Below are positions 38,705-50,112 of a DNA stretch of 64,000 bases, piece by piece (within the stretch, counting starts at the first letter, position 1; every line of letters begins with the position of its first letter). The stretch lies in assembly GCF_000801105.2 (NCBI RefSeq), contig NC_079515.1, positions 8,122,001 through 8,186,000 on the forward strand. The letters are read 5' to 3'. Both the position numbers and the translations under genes were made by a program. This DNA comes from Raphanus sativus. Its lineage: Eukaryota > Streptophyta > Magnoliopsida > Brassicales > Brassicaceae. The notes beneath the pieces are model-generated. The model ran no database searches, had not been told where the DNA came from, and was given only the letters and a program-made list of their open reading frames with translations.

Positions 38705-38820
38705 GCCAGTGGCGAGTCTACTTTGAATTTGGGTGGGGCAGCTGCCCACCATAATTTTGAAATTTTAGTGCAAGTTAAATTCAAATTTATCAAGGTATTA
38801 AATAGTATTTTATAGTTTTG
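38705..38820. mobile_element. Decayed relative of the 18706 hAT MITE
   Basis: CAGTGGCGAGTCTAC at about 38708 and the following GGGGCAGCTGCCCACCAT match the left part of the 187-bp MITE (CAGTGGCGGAGGGAG, GGTGGCAGCTGCCCATCAT). The right end is not preserved clearly, so the end coordinate is approximate. Confidence 0.5.
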
Positions 38821-39853
38821 CCCCGGATAAACTGTAAAAACAGTTTTGTGGCTAATCTATCTACTCGTGTGTGATTGTGTTCATGAGCGAGTATGTATGA
38901 GCATAAAGTAAATAGCATAGAGACATTTGTTAACGAGGTTCGTTTCCTACATCCCCGGGACCACGTCCAGAACTCATTCACTAGAAAAGATCGCAACTAC
39001 AATTGCTATACGGTACCAGCACACATCCGTGCTGACCATTCTTATCTAGAATTACAATGATGAGAGCAACTACTACTTATTGTCTTCTCCGACAAGTATA
39101 GTTCTCTATAACAAAACTACCAACAGATCTCTCAACTGTTCGGTAGGACGACGTCACACACATCCATGTGCATCTTCAATAAATCCTAGACGCGTGACTG
39201 CTCCTGTCACCGTCTTCGTCTCTTTATACTCCAACGAGTAAAACCCTAAGCTCATCAAGCCCACTAATGTCATGTTTTTATATTAGTTAGGCTCAGTTTA
39301 AACTCAAGCCCACTTAACTTTCTCACAAAGTTTCACGTGGTCTCTTTGTCAAAGTTCCAATCCATTTGGCACAATACTTGCCATGCTACCTTCTGCTCCA
39401 CGTCAAGTCTTGATTCCTTACACCCCGTTTCCCTTGAACACACAACATAGTTGTGTTACTCATCCTCTTGTTTCAGCTTTGTGAGTTTCTTCATCTTCAC
39501 ACAACCGTTGATGTATCATCCTTGCCGTAACGTTATCATCATTGCCTCTGTGATACGTCGTGTTCTTAAACCAGTCATCCATGCTTCTTCATAAACATCA
39601 TCTTTAGATCCAGCACTTCTGTTTGTTGCTTCTCTGCACCCTGATGAATCATGAATGTTGTGTTACTATTTATATTTCCCCCGTTTTGTTCCCATTTTTA
39701 TTTGGACTTCTCACCTGTCATAATCCAATGTTCTTATTTTCCATTCATTTATGATGTATCTATTTACTTTACTGCAAAATATATGAGAAAGACCAAAACA
39801 TTTTGACCAAAAACGAATTTGTGTTTTTTTTTTTAATAAAAAAGGTGACAAGC
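38821..39853. other. Unassigned intergenic sequence, possibly an LTR relic
   Basis: Bases about 38870-39560 are of more balanced composition than their surroundings and lack coding frames, suggesting an old LTR-type or non-coding element. I could not find paired ends or a target duplication. Confidence 0.35.
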
Positions 39854-40160
39854 ATGCAACTGTTTCTTTTGGTTGCTCCCATGCTACCTTTGCTTCAAAT
39901 TACTGATGAAACTAATAAGCAAAGATTGCTCGAGTTCAAGTCTCTGAAGACGAAAGACCTGTCTTGTACTCATAGAGTAACTTGGTCCCTCTATGCAAAT
40001 GGGATAGGGTTAGATGTGGCCACAAACATAAGAGACTTGCTTGTTATGGACCTCCGAGGATTGCAATTACGGGGAGTGATATCACCTTATATATATTAGT
40101 ATAATATTTCGTTTCTCATATCACTGAATCAAACTTGTTTAGACTTTAAGACTCGGATAT
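39854..40160 (+). pseudogene. 5' fragment of an LRR-XII receptor kinase
   Basis: Starting MQLFLLVAP the segment reproduces, in degraded form, the signal peptide and LRR N-terminal cap of the kinase at 41.2 kb: LEFKSLKTKD for LDLKSQVSEE, then a CTHRVTWSLYANG stretch for the cap, and LRGVISPYI for LKGMISPSI. It stops at TAG (40098-40100). Sequence resembling the next LRR (FLISLN) is visible beyond the stop. Leucine-rich repeats 2 onward, membrane span and kinase are absent. It is a dead relic of a sister gene. Confidence 0.8.
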
Positions 40161-40436
40161 GGTGATAAGTGCCAAGGTTGAACTGGATCAATCAAGAAGC
40201 AGAGATGACGTGGAGGTGGAGTAACAACTTTAGGCGGGAAAGTTTGTTGAGTCTTGAGTTGTATAGTTTAGACTATAAATACTGTGTAAGAGTTTCTTAG
40301 AGGTTGGCTTTTGGAAAAGAGTTCTTGGGATCTTGAGGTGTAAACCTTAGGGTTTGGCTTGCTCGTACGTGTACTTGTACGAGTAAGAGGCAACATACAA
40401 ATTGGATAGTCAGCTCAACCAAGAAATACGATAGAA
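40161..40436. other. Short spacer between the kinase relic and the TRIM element
   Basis: About 280 bases, possibly a fragment of an LTR (CTTGAGTTGTATAGTTTAGAC, TATAAATAC). A CTCGTACGTGTACTTGTACGAG inverted repeat occurs at 40362-40383. No gene. Confidence 0.4.
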
Positions 40437-40814
40437 TCCGTTATTAGACACAAAATGTCCCACATCGGAAGTTGGAACTAATATTCACTAGTATATAAGA
40501 TAGATGGGTCAATCCACTTATCACCAATTGGTTTTAAGTGTGAAGCCCATCTAGCTTAATATGTTATCAGAGCCTACGATCCACAAAGTCCAACCCGATC
40601 CACATCGATCCGTGCCCAAAGCTGGCCCATCGATCCTTGTCCATAAATTCCGAGATTGACGCTCAAAGAGCCATCATCTCGAGGAGGCGTATTAGACACA
40701 AAGTGTCCCACATCGGAAGTTGGAACTAATATTCACTAGTATATAAGATAGATGGGTCAATCCACTTATCACTAATTGGTTTTAAGTATGAAGCCCATCT
40801 AGCTTAATATCCGT
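40437..40814 (+). mobile_element. Complete TRIM (miniature LTR retroelement)
   Basis: Two 120-bp direct repeats (40442-40561 and 40690-40809) differ at only a few bases. They bracket 128 bases holding a primer-binding-site-like TGTTATCAGAGCC (40562-40574, initiator tRNA-Met type) and a polypurine-like GAGGAGGCG just before the second repeat. TCCGT is duplicated exactly at 40437-40441 and 40810-40814, the 5-bp duplication of LTR elements. The LTR ends are TATTA...TAATA, not TG...CA. No protein is encoded, as usual for TRIMs. Confidence 0.88.
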
Positions 40815-41195
40815 AACTTTGCGCAATAATGATTGTTTGATATGAACTCAATTAAATCAACAAGGAAAAAAGAAAGAAACTCTCTTAGATTGAGACATAC
40901 ATGATGATAATGCTCCGTTTGGGAAAAATACAACAAGAAACTTATTTGGGAAAATAATAGGACACGAGACTAGTGGGATACTTGACTCCGAGAGAGGACA
41001 AGGAGGTTGACGACAAGTAGACGAGAATTTTTAAAAGTCTTGCAGTTTTCTATATGTGGTTGTGAGCCAATGAATATCTTCTGCGTTGCATAACAACAAC
41101 AATAAGATAAAATACATAATGCATTTACTTCGTGTCATATATTCAATTTCCTGCACGAAAAGCTTTTAACCCGAAAAAAAAGAGAAGAGAGAAGA
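40815..41195. other. Upstream flank of the receptor-kinase gene
   Basis: AT-rich non-coding DNA that should include the kinase promoter. I see no clear TATA box or other motif to call. Confidence 0.4.
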
Positions 41196-44100
41196 ATGAG
41201 GTTGTTTCTTTTATTTTCTTTCAGTGCTCTCATGATGCTACATGAAGCATATGGTTTTACCGATGAACCCGATAGGAAGCATTGCTCGACTTGAAATCTC
41301 AAGTTTCCGAAGAGAATCAAGATGTATTGTCCACGTGGAATAACTCATCCCCTCTCTGTAACTGGAAAGGAGTTACATGCGGCTTCAAACACAAGAGAGT
41401 TACTCGTTTGGACCTTGGAGGATGGCAGTTAAAGGGAATGATATCACCATCTATTGGTAATCTTTCCTTTCTCATATCACTTGATCTATCTGATAATTTT
41501 ATTGGTGGAACCATCCCTTACGAGGTGGGAAACTTGTTTAGACTTAAGTACTTGAATATGAGCTATAATTTTCTCGGTGGAGAAATTCCAGTCAGTCTAT
41601 TTAACTGCTCTAGATTGTTGGACCTTGATTTATGGGATAATCATCTTGGAGGAGGTGTTCCTTCAGAACTAGAATCATTGGAGAAGCTTGAATCTTTAGA
41701 TCTTGGTGCAAACAACCTTAGAGGGAAGTTACCTGCATCTCTAGGAAACTTGACATCACTCATGCGAGTTCAACTTTCAGTGAACAATTTAGAAGGAAGG
41801 ATTCCTGATGATCTAGCTAGATTGATTCAATTGGTGTCTTTTGAATTAGGAGTGAACAAATTCTCAGGCGGTTTTCCTCCTTCCATCTACAATTTTTCGT
41901 CGCTCGAGTACTTAAACATATTTAGTAATGTTTTTTCGGGTAGTTTAAAGCCTGATTTTGGTAATCTACTACCAAAACTTCGACTTTTACATATGGGAGC
42001 TAATAGCTTCACAGGACCCATCCCAACAACACTTTCAAATATCTCAAATCTTCAAGAATTTGGAATCGAATATAACAAAATGATAGGAAGTATTCCTTCG
42101 AGCTTTGGAAAACTAAAGAATTTGCAAGAACTAAGTCTTAGCAATAATTCTTTGGGAAGTTACTCTTCTGGAGATCTTGAATTTCTTAAGGCTTTGAGTA
42201 ATTGTACCCAACTTCATACATTACTTGTTGATATAAATAGGCTTGGAGGTGACTTGCCTACCTCTATAACGAACCTGTCCATCAACCTCTGGAAATTAGG
42301 ACTTGGAACAAATTCAATCTCTGGAACAATTCCTAATGACATTGGGAATCTCATAAGCCTACAAAAACTTGTACTACGGGAAAACTTGTTGACCGGACCA
42401 CTGCCAAGTTCTATTGGAAAGCTTTCTAGATTGGTGTTCTTAAGCCTCGCGTCAAATAGAATGTCAGGAGAGATACCTTCTTCAATAGGCAACATCACTT
42501 TGTTAGAAAAACTCAATTTGTCCAACAACAGTTTTGAAGGAACTATTCCTCCCAGTCTTGGTCAGTGCAAATACATATTATATTTGCGTATTGGGTCTAG
42601 TAAGTTGAACGGGACTATACCTCAGGAGATTATGCAAATTCAGTCCCTTGTTTACCTCGACTTGTCAAATAATTCCTTGACAGGCTCTCTTCCCAAGTAT
42701 ATTAAACCACTAGAACGTCTTTGCACACTGTCTGTTGCGCATAATAAATTATATGGGCAACTCCCTCAAGTCTTGGGAAATTGTCTCTCTCTGGAGAATC
42801 TGTACCTGCAAGGAAATTTTTTTGATGGTGATATTCCAAATCTAAAAGGGTTGATGGGTGCTAGAAGACTTGATTTCTCCAACAATAGTTTCTCTGGAAG
42901 TATACCTGGATATTTTGGAAACGTTTCTTCCTTGGAGTATCTAAATCTATCCATTAACAATTTCGAGGGAAATGTGCCAACAGAAGGAAAATTTCAAAAT
43001 GCTACTGTAGTTTCAGTATTTGGAAACAAAGATCTCTGTGGAGGTATCAAGGAACTGAAACTAAATCCATGTATCGTGAAAGCACAACCAAGTCATTCCT
43101 CTAGTTCGAAGAAAGTTACTATTGAGTTAAGTATAGGCATAGCTTTGCTTTTGATGGTGCTCATGGCGTATATTTCTTTATGTTGGTTCAGAAAAAGAAA
43201 GCAGAGCAGTATTCCAACTTCTTCTTCCGCACTAGAGGTTTTCCATGAAAAGATAAGTTATGCATATCTACGAAATGCGACAGATGGCTTCTCTTCCAGC
43301 AATTTGATTGGATCAGGCAGTTTTGGTACGGTGTTCAAGGCATTGCTTCCAACGGAGAACAAGTTTGTCGCGGTGAAAGTTCTAAACCTTGAGAGACGTG
43401 GAGCTATGAAGAGCTTTATGACAGAGTGTGAGTCACTCAAGGACGTAAGGCATCGTAATCTTGTGAAACTATTGACAGCTTGTTCGAGTACGGATTTTCA
43501 AGGAAATGATTTCAGAGCTCTTATCTACGAGTTGATGCCAAATGGAAGCCTAGATATGTGGCTGCACCCAGAGGAAGTGGAAGAGATTTGTAGACCCTCA
43601 AGAGCCTTGACCCTCTTTGAAAGGCTCAACATTGCCATAGATGTGATTTCTGTTTTGGAATATCTTCATGTTTATTGCCATGAACCTATAGCTCATTGCG
43701 ATCTCAAGCCGAGCAACGTCCTCCTTGACGATGATCTGACTGGCCACGTTAGCGACTTTGGCATTGCTCGGCTGCTCATGAAACTTGATCAGGAGTCTTT
43801 GTTCAACCAACTAAGCTCGGCTGGCGTCAGAGGAACCATCGGCTATGCCGCACCAGGTAAAATTCTATCACGTATCTCTACTGTTTGAATGAAGAAAATG
43901 ATTGTGCTATCTTTTTATTATACTCTTGTTTTCTGTTAATTATGGGGAAGAATATGGAATGGGAGGACAACCATCAATATATGGTGATGTGTATAGTTTC
44001 GGCGTTCTTCTGTTGGAAATGTTCACCGGAAAACGACCAACAAATGAGTTACTTGGGGGAAACGTTACCCTAGACAGCTACATCAAGTTGGCGTTGCCAG

Positions 44101-44300
44101 AGAGAGTGTTGGACATTGCAGACAGTTCAATTCTTAATGGCGGTCTCAGAGTTGGTTTCCCTCTTGGTGATTGCTTGACAATGGTTTTGAAGGTGGGACT
44201 TAGGTGTTGTGAAGAATCTCCCAAGAACCGCTTGGCAACCAGTGGCACCAGAAAGGAGTTAATCTTAATTAGAGAGAGGTTCTTTATAGGCAGACGTTGA
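41196..44300 (+). pseudogene. LRR-XII receptor-like kinase (EFR/FLS2 class), frameshifted near the start
   Basis: The ATG at 41196 opens a signal peptide (MRLFLLFSFSALMM...). The frame breaks at about 41276, where one base is missing from the codon after DR, and reaches TGA within seven codons. From 41279 the frame is open to the splice donor at 43856; exon 2 is 43951-44300. The product has an LRR cap (CNWKGVTC), some 20 leucine-rich repeats, a membrane span (IELSIGIALLLMVLMAYISL) and a Ser/Thr kinase with GSGSFGTVFKA, VAVKVL (Lys), HCDLKPSNVLLDDD and DFG. HCD instead of HRD makes it a non-RD kinase, typical of pattern-recognition receptors such as EFR, FLS2 and Xa21. The intron within APE of the activation segment is the subfamily position. 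Apart from the one base it looks functional, so a sequencing error or a recent mutation is possible. It is not part of the syntenic gene order and looks like an insertion with its sister relic. Confidence 0.88.
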
Positions 44301-45194
44301 TGTGTGTGTCGTTTCCTCTTCAGACTTTGCAACCCCCTTAATAGATGAGACTTGTATAATAATCGTCTTTTTGATAATTTGTGGTTTTTACTCAAAACAT
44401 GATTATTTATCCGGAATGCTACATTATATGCAGACAATAGAATGGATGTCATGTTACCAGTTTTAAACTTGCTAATCCTTAAAGCTCTGATTATGTATCT
44501 ATGCTTTTCTTTCCCTTGGTGGGTCGATATGAGGGTTTTTCTAAATCTGGATGATCAAGAAAAGTTTTGAAGGGTTTTTCCTTGGTGGATCGATATGAGG
44601 GTTTTTCTAAAGCTCTGATTATGTATCTATGATTATGTATCTATGCTTTTCTTTCCCTTCCTTTTTATGAGAGAAAATAATTTGATTAATGTATGTTTTC
44701 CATCTTTATGGGAGTATCACTTCATAATGAAGCGAGTCGGTGGTCAGCAGCATGCTACCTTTACGTGGTAGCACATTTTGTTGGAGTGTAAGTTAAAATC
44801 AAGCAAAACAGTTTATTGCTAGTAAAATATTAAAAACAAAAACAATTTTAAACAGTTTATCCAAAAGATGATGTATTTTTTACTTGGCAATTATCTAATT
44901 TTATTTTACAACCTTTTCTTTTGTTATCAATTATCATGATGATGTTTAACAATTTTCTCAAATCATTTTGTTATTAAAACGTAAAAGGAAGCAATTAATA
45001 TAAATTCACAATACATTTATTTCAAGAATAGTAATAAAATAACATTTTCCTTTCTCCATTATTTTTTACTACTTACCATGTTGAATAGTAAAAACAGTGT
45101 TACATTTATTAATTAGCTTATAATATTATAGTTTACCACTTCCCATATTGTATAGTGGTAGTAATAGTAGTGAAGTTTAGAGCAAAAAAAACGT
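44301..45194. other. Spacer between the receptor kinase and the root-cap gene
   Basis: Contains a local direct duplication around GATATGAGGGTTTTTCTAAA (about 44527-44546 and 44591-44610). The block 44668-44800 is shared with the pseudogene fragment at 38135-38270. The rest is AT-rich 3' flank of two converging genes. Confidence 0.5.
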
Positions 45195-47079
45195 CTATCT
45201 CTTGCAGACCACTCCCTTGCCACCTACGCCACTAGCACAACTCATCTCAGGGAGCTCCATTCTGCTCTGGCCACCGTTGTTGCCTCTGTTACCAGTGAAC
45301 TTTGCGGCTGAGCAGTCAGGTGCAAAAAGACCGGTGGTCTGAAATTCCCTGTCACCACCCATCACAGGCATGTGGACTCCGATCTTTACTCGGCTTACGT
45401 AGTTAGACCTATACGTTTGTCCCAAAACACCATCCACGTTGTCGCTAAGGTCTTGGAACTTGAAGCCTAAGTCGAGATGAGCCAGGCAGTCGTCCTCCGT
45501 TACGTTGTAACCATGAATTCTTGAATCTTCCATTGTTATTGGCACCACTCTTGCTGTGATCTTAAGCATGCCCTCTACTTCGACCTGGATAAAAGTTTTA
45601 TATATGCACACCAAGTTATTAACTGATTACTAAGTTCAGAAAATATCTAAAATGTTACAAATTAGTATAACAAAAGTTTATATACATGATACAAATAACA
45701 AAAGTTTATTTTCTTAGGTCGTACCTCGAGGTTGTTTGTATCAGCGTTGACTCGTTTGACTGAGACCTGAGGGTATACACCAGGGGACGAAGTCCACGTG
45801 GCACCGTCTAGTTGAGGAAGTGAGATAAGATTTCCATCGAAAGAGGCAGAGATCCGGTCAACGGAATCGTCCCACGTGGAGGTCTTGAGGGCTCCGACGT
45901 AGAAACGGTGAGTGCCGAAGAGGATAGCAATGGACTGGACCCATGTGAAGTCACGTGCCATACCAGACCTTCGTTTACCGATGAAATGTGCGTTGATGTG
46001 GAGGTTAGAATCGGAGATGAGGCAGAAGTTAGAGTCTTTCTTTCCGTGGAAGTAAAAGGTGAGACCATCTCCTCCAATGAAACGTGGGTCTTGGCAAACC
46101 GATCCTGGTTTGTCGCAATCTGCATCATCAATAGTAGACAAGATTATTTAGCATGTATTTGGTAAATGAATAATAAAGAATTAATGAGGGAGTTGGATGT
46201 AAATGAGGACATACTGCAAATAGGTTTGCAAGTAACGCAGTCAACGTTACAAGAACGGGGACAATCGGCCGGGCAAGTATACTCAACTCCATAACAAGGA
46301 GAGCCCTTCTTCTTACACCTGGCTCTTGTGACTCCTGCTCCTGCCTCCCCATCTGATGGCGGGGTTGGAGTAGGAGAAGACGGGGGGATGTAAGGAGGAG
46401 TGGAGCCAGGAGGTGTTGGAACAGAAGGAGGTGTAGGAATCACAGGTGGAGAATATGGAGGGACTGGTGCAGAGGGAGTACCAGGAGGACTTGGCACGGA
46501 CGGTGTGGGAGGAGCAGGAGTAACATCAGGAGGAGTTGGGACTGCTGGTGTAGGAGTAGGAGGCGGTGGTGAAACTGGTGGAGTAGGGCTTGGCACGGCT
46601 GGTGTAGGAGTAGGAGGCGGTGGTGAAACTGGTGGAGTAGGGCTTGGCACGGCTGGTGTAGGAGTTGGAGGCGGTGGTGAAACTGGTGGAGTAGGGGCTT
46701 GGCACGGCTGGTGTAGGAGTTGGAGGCGGTGGTGAAACTGGTGGAGTAGGGCTTGGCACGGAAGGTGTAGGAGGTGGTGGTGAAACAGGTGGAACTGGAT
46801 CCGGGGGAGTGTATCCACCGTCATCAGCACCACCTTCATCACCGGGGAAGGAGGGCCACATATGGGTTTGCAAGAAGCACATTCAACATGGCAAGAGTCA
46901 GGACAGAACTTGGGGCAAACATGTTCCAAGTTGTAGCAATGTTTGTACTTCTTGATCTTACATGTTGCATGGCTTGGGTTTTTGGCTATGCCCGGTGGTG
47001 TATCAGCCATTGTTAGTGCGAGTGATGCAAGGAGTATGCATCCCAATATCTGAACTCTCTGTGTGTTGGCTAGATCCAT
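45195..47079 (-). CDS. Secreted root-cap domain protein, LEA-related (At3g19430-like)
   Basis: Three coding exons on the minus strand: 47079-46215, 46119-45725 and 45584-45195, GT-AG introns, 549 residues. A signal peptide (MDLANTQ...SLALTMA) is followed by a Cys-rich module (CPxFCPxSCxVxCxxCKPIC), a long Pro-rich region of 18-residue repeats (54-bp units at 46547-46763, TPPVSPPPPTPTPAVPSP), a second copy of the Cys-rich module, and a root-cap family domain (IGGDGLTFYFHGKKDSNFCL in exon 2, HGYNVTEDDCLAHLDLGF in exon 3). Such proteins are thought to be wall or extracellular proteins; their biochemical role is unknown. One base is missing at about 46842 and one G is extra at 46694-46697. These cancel, but about 49 residues between them read in the wrong frame (MKVVLMTVDTLP...) where the Pro-rich repeat should continue. 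It corresponds to At3g19430, next to PTEN2A. Confidence 0.85.
46547..46763. repeat. 54-bp coding minisatellite, four units
   Basis: Units start at 46547, 46601, 46655 and 46710 (plus-strand GGTGTAGGAG). Each encodes 18 residues of the Pro-rich region on the minus strand. The third unit is 55 bases long because of one extra G at 46694-46697. The last is more diverged. Confidence 0.88.
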
Positions 47080-47384
47080 TGCCAAACCTAACAAAGAAGA
47101 CAAAATCTGTTTTTTTTTTTCAGGTATTGTGTATTTAGGATTTGTAGTTTAGTGATATGGTTCAAGTATTCTGATATGGTTTATATAGATGAGTATGTAG
47201 GTATTGTTATTATCAAGTTGGGTTCCTTGTTATCTTTTTAAGTAAGCGCTCCTATTTCTCTGGATGCTTGCCGTTTAGAATAGCTAGCTACGTGGTGCAC
47301 ACAAAAGAAGAAGAAATAGCTAGCTACGTTACATATTACCACTTGGCATAAATTTATAAACATAAAACAACGTTACAAAAAAAA
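47080..47384. promoter_or_regulatory. 5' flank of the root-cap gene
   Basis: About 300 bases upstream of the minus-strand ATG. A minus-strand TATATAAACC (about 47188-47179) may be the TATA box. GCTAGCTACGT is repeated at 47283-47293 and 47320-47330. No coding sequence. Confidence 0.4.
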
Positions 47385-49537
47385 GGGAGAATTGCTAAAA
47401 ACAATCTAAATATTGAAGTCAAATGCATTAGTGTACCCCAATTTCAGTCAAATGCAGAACCAACCTAAATGGAAGATAAAATACCATTTAGTCTTTATGA
47501 ACAAACAAAAAACGGATGGTATTTACGTTTTTATCCTTTTGGAAGTCTACATGTAGAAGAAGGAAGTCTACATATTTTAGACCTCCAGCGAAGTCTAATT
47601 TGTAGACCTGATGTGTTCTACACCAAAATTTTATCTAATTTTGTTTTAATTGTTTAAAAATAATTATTGTGATAGATTTTAACTAATCATTAATATGGAT
47701 AGTATGAAGTAAATATATTAAATTTTATATAACTGAACAATTTAAAGAATATATACTAAATTGGTAACCATATGTTAAACAATGTTCATAGTTTAGAAAC
47801 AAAAGGTTGTAACATGTTATGTCTCTTAGTGGTAGATTTTTAGGGTTAGACTTAAATTTTGATTTTTTTTTTGTTTATTGACTTAAATGTGCTTATTAAT
47901 GTTTTGTAGTTTATATTTTGTGTAATTTTGATATTTGATACAGTAAAGGAAACTTTTTGATTATCAAACAAACTATTTAGGGTTTGAGATTTGTGGTTTA
48001 GGGTTTCATAGATCTACAATAAAGTCTATAATGCTAGAGACGTCGTTTTCAGTCTACATTTTTAAATTTTGTAACAAAAATTATTATTTTAAATTAAATT
48101 GAGTTTTAAGAATAAAATGTGAAATCACATACTATAACTATTAAATAAAAAATAAAAATAAAGTTCAGTAAATTTTATGTTAAAATTATTAAAACAATAA
48201 TGAATTAACAACAATAATAAAATTATCATTGTAGACATTCAATAAGTCTACTACGTTACAATAAAACCTACTCTTATTTTTAATTTTAGTAGACTTCAAA
48301 AGAAGTCTACAATGTCGGCAATCTTTAACCTAGTTACATTTATGTCTCCATATATAAATGAAATTTACACAATCTCTCTCTAAAATGGCTGCAAAACTCT
48401 CTCACTTCTCTCTAAAACTCTCTCCCTTCTCTCTAAACTCTCTCATTTCTCTCTAAAATCCTTTCATGTTTTTCTCACAAAGTTATGTTGTCATTTTAGG
48501 TATTATGATTCATGGTTTTCATTTTCTCCTTTATAAATGTAAGTTTTAGATCTATAGACTTTAAATGTGTATTTTTTATGTTATTTATTTCTCACATATC
48601 TTTTTGCAGGTATTACCATTGATGGTTTTCATCTCCTCCTCTAAAATGTAAGTTTAGATCTATAGATTTTAAATGTGTATTTATAAGTTTATAATCAAAT
48701 AAAGTTATAGATCAAACTCTGTGCATTTACTTTTATACTATTTTATCTGATAAATTTTATTTTAAATTATTTTCAGATTTAAAACTGTTTTCATATTTCA
48801 AAATGTATAGATTTTTTCAGATCTGAAAATTATCTGACAGTGTAGACTTTAAATAAAGTCTGCTTATAAAGTTAACTAAACCACACATTTTAAGTAGACT
48901 TCACGGGAAGTCTACCAAAATATGACTTTAGTCTTTTTTCTTATGCTTTTTTAATATTTATCTTATTTTGCAGGTATTTTCTTCCATGGTTGTTATCTCC
49001 TCCTCCAAAAGATGTAAGAATTACATTTATAGATTTTAAATATTTATTTCTGTAATTATATTTAAATAAAGTTACATATTAAAACTCTATGTCTTTAGTT
49101 TATTACTATTTTCATATAAATTATATTTTCTAAAGCTTTTAGATTTAAACTTATTTGATATTTTTTAATATATACATTTTTCAGATTTAGATTTTTTCTA
49201 TATGGTAGACTTCAAATGAAGTCTATCTAAAAGTCAGGGCTAGTAGACTTCACTTGAAGTCTAATAGCCTTGATTTTTAAAGTAGATTTCATTAAAAACT
49301 CACTCAAATATTATTTTAATTTTATTTTATTCTCATAAAATTATTTTATTTTGCAAATATTCTCTTCCAAATTTTCAAATCATCTTCCTAAAAATGTAAG
49401 ATTACATTTATTCATTATAGATATATTTTGTGTTTATATTGAACTAAATTTATAGATTCATATTTTATATTTTTTCTTTGATACAAGGTTGACAAAAAAA
49501 AATGTTTTTGAAATATCTTTAGAAAAAAAAAAAGGGC
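47385..49537. repeat. Mutator-related non-coding block with TAGACTTC/GAAGTCTA palindromes and four intron-border-like units
   Basis: It begins with a Mutator-end-like AGGGAGAATTGCTAAAAAC (47387). Short palindromes recur: about 48287-48311, 48892-48913, 49205-49228 and 49246-49271, each pairing TAGACTTC with GAAGTCTA. Four units each run from an acceptor-like TTTTGCAGGTATT (or relative) through a TC-rich stretch to TGTAAG: about 48494-48543, 48606-48652, 48969-49018 and 49350-49400. A CTCTCTCxxTTCTCTCTAAA microsatellite-like run lies at 48395-48455. No protein frame. Most of this block is repeated in 55002-56780. Confidence 0.6.
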
Positions 49538-50112
49538 TTATTGCAAAAGTGACTCAAAACTTGAATTCAAACAGAAAACTAACCTTTTCTTTTGACTCAT
49601 TTTTTTTTTGAGTTTTTAACCCCACATCTGCATTTTATCTACGAAAATGCCATTAACCCTTTTTTTTTTTTTTTTTCGAAAATGGCTTCTTTACTGTCTC
49701 AACCTCATTTTCTTCAAGTATTTACAATATTGCCACTGCCATGAATAGTGGAACAACCTTGTACGAACTGTTTGGAGCTTTTAATGCCCTTTAATGCACG
49801 TAAATCTCTTTACACTCTCTCTGTTTCAATTGTTATGAACTAAAAACAACATTTCTTTCACTTTCTCTCCATATTCATCCAAAAAACTGAAGCTTTTGAT
49901 TCAAAATTGTTTGGAGCCATATTTCTTTCGTTTTGACTTACGGTTGCTTTCGTTTGAGGTTCTGGGTGGTTGGAGAAGACCCTGTGTGCAAACAAAGTCA
50001 TCTCACCTAGTTGAAGGTACGAATTTGAATTTTTTTCAAAATCTGTTCGCGTAGAAGACTTACAAGTAAGTCATCTGTATGTAGAAGACTTACTGATGAG
50101 TCTTCTGGTCAA

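Noticed and set aside
46400..46735. Gly-rich plus-strand open stretch (GVGVGGGGETGG repeats)
   Set aside because: It is the antisense of the Pro-rich minisatellite of the root-cap gene; the minus strand has the signal peptide, domains and splice sites.
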